From: Paracoccaceae bacterium
GTDB taxonomy: Bacteria > Pseudomonadota > Alphaproteobacteria > Rhodobacterales > Rhodobacteraceae
DNA length: 6,133 bases
Reading direction: 5' to 3'
Assembly: GCA_007121115.1 (NCBI GenBank)
Contig: SKMI01000085.1
Coordinates: 1 to 6,133 of the forward strand
Shown: positions 1 through 5,147 of the stretch, piece after piece
How positions within the stretch are numbered: the stretch's first letter is position 1
Layout: each line of letters opens with the position of its first letter
The notes under the pieces: generated by a model
Databases searched by the model: none
Seen by the model: only the letters and a program-made list of their open reading frames with translations
What the model was told of the DNA's origin: nothing
Made by a program: the position numbers and the translations under genes

Positions 1-1
1 C

Positions 2-2470
2 GCACCGCATGGCGCTGCCTGTGCCCCCGACTGGGATGACGACAGCATGTTCGAAGAGCCGGCCCCGGAGGCGCCGCACCGGCGAGCGGAACCGGTGCTG
101 GCGACGCATCCCGCGACTGGCCGCCGTGCGGCACCGCCGATCCTGCGCGCCGATCCGGTCGCCGCCGCACCCGCCACATCGGCCCGGCCGGGCGCATGGG
201 GGCATCAAGAGCAGGATTGGCAGGATCAGGGCCAACCGGGCGCAGGTTGGGGCGCAGAATGGGACACACCCTATCCCCACGCCGAAGCGCCGCAGGCCGA
301 GGTCAGCGATGACCGGCAGGGCCTGCTGGCGCGGCTGAAGCGGCTGAGCCTGCGCCCGGAAACGCCGGTCGCCGCGCCCGCCGCGTCCCCGGCAGCGCCC
401 GAGCCGCAGGACCCCGCCGCGCTCACGGGCGAAGATCGCATCCGCGCCCGCATCAGTGACGCCATCAAGGCCCGCTCGCGCACCGGGAACGCCCTGCGCA
501 TCGGTCGCACCGAACCGCCGGTGCGGCGGCCAGTGCCGCCCGCTGCCCCGGCTTTCGCCTCGCGCGCCTCGGTCCCCGGTGCCTCGCGCATCCCGGTGAC
601 ACCCGCGCCGCGCGGCCCTTCGGCGACTCCTGCAACCGCAACGCCCACCCTCTCGCCGGAGACGGCGCCGGCCTCGCTCTCGCCGACCGAGATCAGCGGC
701 GCGGGCTGGTTTGGCGTGCAATCCCCCTTCGGCCTTGATCTGTCGCCTGGCCAGACGCCGCCCGCGAAAGCGGCGCCCGCCCAGACCCCGCTGACCGCCG
801 AGCCGCTGTTCGACCCCGACCAGCCCGAGCCCGCGCCCGCGTCGGGCGGGCACGTCCTGCAACGCCGCGTGCTGCAAACGGGCGCCAAACCCATCGCCCC
901 ATCGTCGCGCGCGCAGGCCGAGGCGCAGCCCGCGCTGGCATTCGACCCGCCCGAGGTCGCCTTCGACCTGCCGCCGCTGTCGCTTCTGACCAGCCCCGAT
1001 GACGTGCAGCGCTACAGCCTGAGCGACGAGGCGCTGGAGGAAAACGCGCGAATGCTGGAAAACGTGCTGGATGACTATGGCGTGCGGGGCGAAATCGTCA
1101 GCGTTCGCCCCGGCCCGGTGGTCACCATGTACGAACTGGAACCTGCCCCGGGGCTAAAGGCGTCCCGCGTGATCGGCCTTGCCGATGACATCGCGCGGTC
1201 GATGTCGGCGCTGTCGGCGCGGGTCTCCACCGTGCCGGGGCGGTCGGTTATCGGCATCGAACTGCCCAACGCCCACCGCGAGAAGGTGGTTCTGCGCGAG
1301 ATCCTGGCCGGGCGCGACTTCGGCGACACGCAGATGCGCCTGCCGCTGGCGCTGGGCAAGGATATCGGCGGCGCGCCGGTGGTGGCGAACCTGGCCAAGA
1401 TGCCGCACCTGCTGATCGCGGGCACCACCGGGTCGGGCAAGTCGGTGGCGATCAACACCATGATCCTGTCGCTGCTTTACAAGCTGACGCCGGACGAGTG
1501 CCGCCTGATCATGATCGACCCCAAGATGCTGGAACTCAGCGTCTATGACGGTATCCCGCATCTGCTCTCGCCGGTGGTGACCGATCCCAAGAAGGCCGTT
1601 GTGGCGCTGAAATGGGTGGTGGCGGAAATGGAAGACCGCTACCGCAAGATGTCCAAGATGGGCGTGCGCAACATCGAAGGCTTCAACGGTCGCGTGCGCG
1701 AGGCACTGGACCGAGGCGAGATGTTCAAGCGCACCGTCCAGACCGGCTTCGATGACGACACCGGCGATCCAGTGTTCGAATCCGAGGAATTCGCCCCCGA
1801 GGCGCTGCCCTATATCGTGGTGATCGTGGACGAGATGGCCGACCTGATGATGGTCGCGGGCAAGGAGATCGAAGCCTGCATCCAGCGGCTGGCGCAGATG
1901 GCGCGGGCGAGCGGTATTCACCTGATCATGGCCACGCAGCGCCCCTCGGTCGATGTGATCACCGGCACCATCAAGGCCAACTTCCCCACGCGGATCAGCT
2001 TTCAGGTGACCTCGAAGATCGACAGCCGCACCATCCTGGGCGAGCAGGGGGCCGAGCAGCTTCTGGGTATGGGCGACATGCTCTACATGGCGGGCGGGTC
2101 GCGCCTGACGCGGGTGCACGGGCCTTTCGTCAGCGACGAGGAGGTCGAGGAGATCGTCAACCACCTCAAGAGCTTCGGCCCGCCCGATTACGTCGGTGGC
2201 GTGGTCGAGGGGCCGGACAGCGAAAAGGAAGCCGACATCGACGCGGTGCTGGGTCTGGGTGGCAACACGGATGGCGAAGATGCGCTTTATGATCAGGCCG
2301 TGCAGGTGGTGATCAAGGACCGCAAATGCTCGACCAGCTACATCCAGCGCAAGCTGGGCGTCGGTTACAACAAGGCCGCGCGGTTGGTCGAACAGATGGA
2401 GGACGAGGGGCTGGTGACCCCCGCCAACCACGTCGGCAAGCGCGAGATCCTGGTGCCCGAGCAGGGGTAA
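2..2470 (+). CDS. ftsK: DNA translocase FtsK, C-terminal part (5' end outside window)
   Basis: FtsK is a membrane-anchored hexameric ATPase that pumps the chromosome terminus through the division septum and triggers XerCD recombination at dif. The frame is open from base 2 with no stop, so the Met at 47 is internal and the N-terminal membrane helices lie upstream of the window; 822 codons are visible. Residues count from base 2. About residues 1-315 form a low-complexity Ala/Pro-rich linker. The alpha domain follows from about base 962. The beta motor carries the Walker A motif GTTGSGKS (1421-1444, residues 474-481) and a Walker B motif IVVIVDE ending in Asp610-Glu611 (1829-1834), then the conserved ATQRPSVDVITG stretch. 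The C-terminal gamma winged helix (about 2276-2460) keeps GYNKAAR. Asn790, Arg794 and Glu797 sit where E. coli FtsK has its KOPS-contacting Asn, Arg and Glu. The gene ends with TAA. The identification is very secure; a cytosolic SpoIIIE/SftA-like form cannot be excluded without the N-terminus. Confidence 0.97.
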   Translation, partial: APHGAACAPDWDDDSMFEEPAPEAPHRRAEPVLATHPATGRRAAPPILRADPVAAAPATSARPGAWGHQEQDWQDQGQPGAGWGAEWDTPYPHAEAPQAEVSDDRQGLLARLKRLSLRPETPVAAPAASPAAPEPQDPAALTGEDRIRARISDAIKARSRTGNALRIGRTEPPVRRPVPPAAPAFASRASVPGASRIPVTPAPRGPSATPATATPTLSPETAPASLSPTEISGAGWFGVQSPFGLDLSPGQTPPAKAAPAQTPLTAEPLFDPDQPEPAPASGGHVLQRRVLQTGAKPIAPSSRAQAEAQPALAFDPPEVAFDLPPLSLLTSPDDVQRYSLSDEALEENARMLENVLDDYGVRGEIVSVRPGPVVTMYELEPAPGLKASRVIGLADDIARSMSALSARVSTVPGRSVIGIELPNAHREKVVLREILAGRDFGDTQMRLPLALGKDIGGAPVVANLAKMPHLLIAGTTGSGKSVAINTMILSLLYKLTPDECRLIMIDPKMLELSVYDGIPHLLSPVVTDPKKAVVALKWVVAEMEDRYRKMSKMGVRNIEGFNGRVREALDRGEMFKRTVQTGFDDDTGDPVFESEEFAPEALPYIVVIVDEMADLMMVAGKEIEACIQRLAQMARASGIHLIMATQRPSVDVITGTIKANFPTRISFQVTSKIDSRTILGEQGAEQLLGMGDMLYMAGGSRLTRVHGPFVSDEEVEEIVNHLKSFGPPDYVGGVVEGPDSEKEADIDAVLGLGGNTDGEDALYDQAVQVVIKDRKCSTSYIQRKLGVGYNKAARLVEQMEDEGLVTPANHVGKREILVPEQG

Positions 2471-2484
2471 TCCGTGGCACCCCG

Positions 2485-2506
2485 CGCCATGATCTGAAAC
2501 ATGGCG
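2485..2506. terminator. Hairpin just downstream of ftsK, possible weak terminator
   Basis: A perfect 7-bp inverted repeat, CGCCATG / CATGGCG, with an 8-nt loop begins 15 bases after the ftsK stop. No T-run follows (AATCACCTCGG), so it is not a classical intrinsic terminator. It could be a 3'-end stabilising hairpin, a weak terminator, or a dyad operator for the next gene. Confidence 0.35.
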
Positions 2507-2544
2507 AATCACCTCGGCCCCGTCCAGACTGTGCCGCCAAAGCG

Positions 2545-2550
2545 TATATT
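2545..2550 (+). promoter_or_regulatory. Candidate -10 box for the flavodoxin-like gene
   Basis: TATATT matches the sigma70 -10 consensus at 5 of 6 positions and stands out in GC-rich DNA. It lies 17 bases before the start codon, so transcription would begin near 2557, just upstream of or within the ribosome binding site. No convincing -35 is seen at the expected distance. This is a weak call based on one box only. Confidence 0.3.
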
Positions 2551-2567
2551 CGGGGGAAAGGGGCGCC

Positions 2568-3092
2568 ATGGAACTTGCCATCCTGTATGAGACCGGCGAA
2601 GGGCAGACCCGCAAGATCGTGGGCGTCATCGCCGATCAGGTCCGGGCGTTGGGCCATGAGGTGACCGTCATCGATGCCGCCGAGGCAATGCCCGAGGGCG
2701 CGCTGGAGCGCGCCGACAAGGTGATCCTGGCCGCACCCGTCCATGAACGCCGCCACCCCCGCGCCTTCGAGACTGCGCTCACCGCCGCGCGCGAGCCCTT
2801 GGCGAAGATGCCGACACTGATGCTGTCGGTCAGCCTCAAGGCCGCCTTCGCCGAAGGGATGGATGAGGCGCAGGACTACCTGACCGAGATGAAGATGCGC
2901 ACCGGCCTGCAACCCACGCAGGAGGCGCTGGTCGCGGGCGCGGTGCGGGCCGGAAGCTACGATTATTTCCAGAGCCAGATCGTCAAGCATGTGGTGCTGG
3001 ACGGTCAGGACGTGGACGTGAGCGAAGGCGAGACGGAATTCACCGACTGGGCGGCGCTGGAAAAGACGGTAGCAGGGTTTCTGGACCGCTGA
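2568..3092 (+). CDS. HemG-like flavodoxin-domain protein
   Basis: This 174-residue soluble protein resembles the HemG family, FMN flavodoxins that oxidise protoporphyrinogen IX to protoporphyrin IX with electrons passed to quinone. It opens with a first beta strand running into a phosphate-binding loop TGEGQT (residues 9-14), which in HemG is TRDGQT. It also has AAPVHERRHPRAF (55-67), aligning with the HemG GASIRYGHYHSAF region, a VAGAVRAG segment (122-129) matching HemG AGALRY, and a C-terminal TDW (159-161) as in HemG. Length is close to E. coli HemG (181). No signal peptide or membrane helix is visible. The start is supported by a purine-rich GAAAGGGG ending 4 nt before ATG. It lies 97 bases after ftsK on the same strand. 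The family call is good, but the enzymatic activity is uncertain: many Rhodobacterales are thought to use HemJ for this step, so this could be another flavodoxin-type redox protein. Confidence 0.82.
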   Translation: MELAILYETGEGQTRKIVGVIADQVRALGHEVTVIDAAEAMPEGALERADKVILAAPVHERRHPRAFETALTAAREPLAKMPTLMLSVSLKAAFAEGMDEAQDYLTEMKMRTGLQPTQEALVAGAVRAGSYDYFQSQIVKHVVLDGQDVDVSEGETEFTDWAALEKTVAGFLDR

Positions 3093-3158
3093 GGCGGGCC
3101 ATCGGGACTGTGTCAGCACCTCTCCGCCTTGTGTCCCGTGCGTGAGCATTTGTTGGCT

Positions 3159-3186
3159 TTGACGGCTGGCGCAAAACCGGTATCAA
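3159..3186 (+). promoter_or_regulatory. Candidate sigma70 promoter for lolA (leaderless)
   Basis: TTGACG (3159-3164, 5 of 6 to TTGACA) is followed after 16 bases by TATCAA (3181-3186). The last -10 base is 7 nt before the lolA ATG at 3194, which is where transcription would be expected to start. No Shine-Dalgarno sequence is visible upstream of this ATG. Together these suggest a leaderless or nearly leaderless lolA mRNA. Confidence 0.5.
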
Positions 3187-3193
3187 AAGCGTC

Positions 3194-3802
3194 ATGAACA
3201 TGACCCGCCGTTCCCTGATGCTGTCCCTGCCCGCGCTGGCGCTGGCCCGCCCGGCGCTGGCCCAGGAGCGGATCCCGCTGTCAGAAATTTCGCGCTATTT
3301 CAACAGCTTCACCACGGCGCAGGGCGATTTTACCCAGATCAACCCGGATGGCACCATCTCCACCGGGCGTATCTTCATCCGCCGCCCCGGCCGGGTCCGG
3401 TTCGAATACGACCCGCCCGAGCAGAGCCTGGTGATTGCCGGGGGCGGGCAGGTGGCGATCTTCGACGGGCGCTCGAACCAGTTGCCGAACCAGTATCCGC
3501 TGCGCCGCACGCCGCTGAACCTGATCCTGGCCGAGAATGTGGACCTGTCGCGCGAACGCATGGTGGTGGATCACTTCGCCGATGAAAACACCACCTCGGT
3601 GGTGGCGCAGGATCCGGAGCACCCGGAATATGGCACGATCCGACTGGTGCTGAGCGCGAATCCGACCGAGTTGCGGCAATGGGTGATCACCGATGACACC
3701 CGTGCCGAGACCACGGTGATCCTCGGCGACCTTCGCTTCGGCGAGGCGATCAGCGCGCGGATGTTCAACATCACCGCCGAAATCGACACGCGCCGCCGCT
3801 GA
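3194..3802 (+). CDS. lolA: Outer-membrane lipoprotein carrier protein LolA
   Basis: LolA is the periplasmic chaperone that accepts lipoproteins from the inner-membrane LolCDE transporter and carries them to the outer membrane. The 202-residue product begins with a signal peptide: basic N-region with TRR (4-6), hydrophobic core, and a likely signal peptidase I cleavage after ALA (21-23). The mature part shows the family pattern of successive beta strands: FTTAQGDFTQINPDG (about 39-53), then STGRIFIRRPGRVRFEYDPP, a glycine-rich turn, and PLNLIL in the middle. Length is normal for the family. An in-frame Met at codon 3 (3200) is an alternative start. There is no Shine-Dalgarno before 3194, and a promoter -10 ends 7 nt upstream, fitting leaderless translation. 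A lolA gene near ftsK is an arrangement I recall from alphaproteobacteria. These bacteria usually lack a recognisable LolB, so LolA may also serve at the outer membrane; that is family knowledge, not visible here. Confidence 0.93.
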   Translation: MNMTRRSLMLSLPALALARPALAQERIPLSEISRYFNSFTTAQGDFTQINPDGTISTGRIFIRRPGRVRFEYDPPEQSLVIAGGGQVAIFDGRSNQLPNQYPLRRTPLNLILAENVDLSRERMVVDHFADENTTSVVAQDPEHPEYGTIRLVLSANPTELRQWVITDDTRAETTVILGDLRFGEAISARMFNITAEIDTRRR

Positions 3803-3811
3803 ACCCCCGGG

Positions 3812-3831
3812 CGGGTCCGTCCGAGGGCCCG
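3812..3831 (+). terminator. Hairpin after lolA, probable terminator
   Basis: CGGGTCC (3812-3818) pairs with GGGCCCG (3825-3831) over 7 bp including one G-T wobble, with a 6-nt loop, starting 9 bases after the lolA stop. Only ATT follows, so the T-tract is poor, as is common in GC-rich genomes. Position and strength favour a lolA terminator. Confidence 0.45.
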
Positions 3832-3866
3832 ATTGCGCCGCATTTCAGCCGCAGTCTCGCGCCACG

Positions 3867-3892
3867 CTGTCCGTGACGGAATGAACGGACAG
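3867..3892. repeat. 8-bp perfect inverted repeat abutting the peptidase ribosome binding site
   Basis: CTGTCCGT (3867-3874) and ACGGACAG (3885-3892) are perfect complements around a 10-nt spacer. The right arm overlaps by two bases the purine run AGAAAGGGGG (3891-3900) that serves as Shine-Dalgarno sequence for the ATG at 3905. It could be an operator dyad or an RNA hairpin at the translation start. Confidence 0.45.
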
Positions 3893-3904
3893 AAAGGGGG
3901 CGCC

Positions 3905-4741
3905 ATGCGGTGGGTCTGGGCGGCAATCGTGGTGATCGCCTTGGGCGGTGCGGAGCGGGCACAGGCGCAGACCGACGGGCTGCAGGCGCTGGAAACCGGC
4001 GTTCTGGGGCGCGGCTGGGAGGCGGTGGGCCGGATCGACATCGGTCGGCGCGGATTCTGTTCGGGTGCGCTGATCGCGCCGAACCTGGTACTGACGGCGG
4101 CGCATTGCCTTTATGACCGCGACAGTGGGGCGCGGGTAGCCGACAGCGACCTGCTGTTCCGCGCCGGTCTGCGCAACGGGCGTGCCGAAGCCGAGCGCCG
4201 GGTGCGGCGCACGGCGGTGCATCCGGAATACCGCTTCGCGCCCGGTGCGCGCTCTGGCGGTGTGGCCCATGATCTGGCGCTTCTGGAACTGGACCAGCCG
4301 ATCCGGAACGCGGCCATCCGGCCCTTCGCCGTGCACAGCCAGCCGTTGCGCGGGGACGAGGTCGGCGTGGTGTCCTACGCCCGCGGGCGTAGCGAGGTGC
4401 CGTCGCTGGAAGAGCGTTGCCGGGTCCTGGACCGTGACCGGCAGGGCGTGGTCACCATGACCTGCGCGGTGGACTTCGGCGCCTCGGGGGCGCCGGTCTT
4501 TGCCTTCGCGCATGGGCAGGTGCGGATCGTTTCGGTGATATCGGCGATGGCGGAGCTGACCGGGCCGGAGCGACAGCGCGTTTCACTCGGCGTGTCACTG
4601 GGGCCCCGGCTTGATGCCTTGCGCGCCGCGCTGGAGTCCGGGGATCAACGCTTCATCCGGGCGCCAGGCGCCGACAGCGGCGCGCCGCGCCAGATGAGCA
4701 GCGGCGGCGGGGCACGGTTCGTCCGACCCGGACAGGACTGA
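3905..4741 (+). CDS. Secreted trypsin-fold (S1 family) serine peptidase
   Basis: This is a predicted exported endopeptidase of the chymotrypsin fold, 278 residues. The start at 3905 is chosen over the longer frame (ATG at 3833) because it has a strong purine-rich Shine-Dalgarno sequence 4 nt upstream and begins directly with a signal peptide (hydrophobic 4-16, likely cleavage after AQA at 19-21). The triad is visible: His67 in LTAAHC, Asp123 in HDLALLEL and Ser194 in GASGAP. Cys52 and Cys68 fit the disulfide around the catalytic His, and Cys172 and Cys187 a second one. The position equivalent to trypsin Asp189 is Ala188, so cleavage after Arg/Lys is not predicted. The residue before the serine is Ala rather than Asp, which argues against trypsinogen-type activation and is closer to V8/glutamyl-endopeptidase-like members (GNSGSP). 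The C-terminus is a Gly/Ser-rich tail ending GGGARFVRPGQD. The substrate is unknown. The mature protein should be periplasmic or secreted. Confidence 0.88.
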   Translation: MRWVWAAIVVIALGGAERAQAQTDGLQALETGVLGRGWEAVGRIDIGRRGFCSGALIAPNLVLTAAHCLYDRDSGARVADSDLLFRAGLRNGRAEAERRVRRTAVHPEYRFAPGARSGGVAHDLALLELDQPIRNAAIRPFAVHSQPLRGDEVGVVSYARGRSEVPSLEERCRVLDRDRQGVVTMTCAVDFGASGAPVFAFAHGQVRIVSVISAMAELTGPERQRVSLGVSLGPRLDALRAALESGDQRFIRAPGADSGAPRQMSSGGGARFVRPGQD

Positions 4742-4806
4742 CCGACCAGATCTGTCCGGCCCCGGGCCGCGGCTGAAGCGCGCGCGCGAAACGGGCCGCA
4801 GACAAA

Positions 4807-4835
4807 TCGGTTTGCGGTCAATTCGGTTTGCGGTC
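4807..4835. repeat. Tandem 13-bp direct repeat, period 16
   Basis: TCGGTTTGCGGTC occurs identically at 4807-4819 and 4823-4835, separated by the AT-rich AAT. Two exact copies a turn and a half of helix apart could be protein-binding sites, or the edge of the structured element that follows. Confidence 0.75.
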
Positions 4836-4872
4836 TGGCGGTTGGGCGCGCGTCAGTCCGCGATGGCCGTAT

Positions 4873-4922
4873 GCGCCCTCGGGCCGCGCCCACCCACCCG
4901 CCCCTGCACGACCCGAGGGCGC
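4873..4922. repeat. 11-bp perfect inverted repeat with a G-quadruplex motif in its loop
   Basis: GCGCCCTCGGG (4873-4883) and CCCGAGGGCGC (4912-4922) are perfect complements around a 28-nt loop. The loop contains CCCACCCACCCGCCCC (4889-4904), which on the minus strand reads GGGGCGGGTGGGTGGG. That is four G-tracts with single-nucleotide loops, the canonical pattern of a very stable G-quadruplex. The strand showing G4 is the coding strand of the EAL gene, downstream of it. Confidence 0.8.
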
Positions 4923-4923
4923 T

Positions 4924-4943
4924 GCCTGCGCGTTCGCGCAGGC
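4924..4943. repeat. Near-perfect palindromic hairpin, 8-9 bp stem
   Basis: GCCTGCGC-GTTC-GCGCAGGC: an 8-bp perfect stem with a 4-nt loop, or 9 bp counting the G-C pair that closes the central TT. It starts one base after the preceding inverted repeat and touches the next. Confidence 0.75.
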
Positions 4944-4972
4944 GCGGGACTTGCGCTGGCGTCGAGTCCTGC
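4944..4972. repeat. Third abutting hairpin, 8-10 bp stem
   Basis: GCGGGACT (4944-4951) pairs with AGTCCTGC (4965-4972) with one G-T wobble, and two further inner pairs are possible. It begins immediately after the previous hairpin. Shorter stems follow at 4975-4986 (CGCC-GCTT-GGCG) and 4993-5006 (GGAGGC-CC-GCCTCC), the latter competing with 5004-5017 (TCCCGG-GT-CCGGGA). Still further on, CGTGCC (5021-5026) pairs with GGCACG (5062-5067). Confidence 0.6.
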
Positions 4973-5083
4973 TTCGCCGCTTGGCGCGTGCTGGAGGCCC
5001 GCCTCCCGGGTCCGGGAAGCCGTGCCACCGTCGCGCCGGTCGCTGGCGTTTGCGAGTTGAGGGCACGACAGGAAAAGGGCAGC

Positions 5084-5115
5084 CCGCGCCTGGTCGGCTG
5101 GTGCGCAAGGCGCGG
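5084..5115 (-). terminator. Hairpin downstream of the EAL gene, possible terminator
   Basis: CCGCGCCT (5084-5091) and AGGCGCGG (5108-5115) form a perfect 8-bp stem with a 16-nt loop. On the minus strand it lies 32 bases beyond the EAL stop and is followed by GCTGCCCTTTTCC, whose short T-run starts 7 bases after the stem. This gives a plausible but imperfect intrinsic terminator for the EAL transcript. Confidence 0.4.
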
Positions 5116-5147
5116 AGCTTTGGCGCAAGCAGGATTTCGCAGCCCCT

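Larger units (their letters stand above)
4742..5147. other. Structured non-coding region between convergent genes
   Basis: About 400 bases separate the stop of the peptidase gene from the stop of the EAL gene on the opposite strand. Open frames here are Arg/Pro/Gly-rich, occur on both strands, lack good ribosome binding sites and match no family I recognise, so I call no gene. The region instead holds a small GC hairpin (CGGCC-CCG-GGCCG, 4757-4769), an 11-base alternating GC run (4778-4788), a tandem 13-bp repeat, and from 4873 to about 5115 a dense series of inverted repeats described separately. Two facing terminators are expected between convergent genes but would need far less space. A dispersed intergenic repeat or a structured RNA are the main alternatives. 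Confidence 0.6.

Noticed and set aside
47..49. ATG at 47 as the ftsK start
   Set aside because: The frame stays open to the left edge with a similar acidic linker sequence, and membrane helices expected of FtsK are missing, so this Met is internal.
1154..2629. 491-codon open frame antisense to ftsK
   Set aside because: It is a mirror of the conserved ftsK motor domain in GC-rich DNA, His/Arg/Asp-rich, with no recognisable family; the sense strand carries unmistakable FtsK motifs.
3091..3138. Weak dyads after the flavodoxin-like gene (GAGGCGG with CCGCCTT, and CGGGAC with GTCCCG)
   Set aside because: Loops are 24-26 nt, the two pairings exclude each other, and no T-run follows; not enough to call a terminator.
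3833..3904. Longer start for the peptidase at the ATG at 3833
   Set aside because: It would add 24 polar residues before a clean signal peptide and cross the inverted repeat; the ATG at 3905 has the strong Shine-Dalgarno sequence.
4742..5147. tRNA, CRISPR array or insertion sequence in the spacer
   Set aside because: No cloverleaf with a TTCRA T-loop, no regularly spaced repeat-spacer series, and no transposase remnant or terminal inverted repeats around an open frame were seen.
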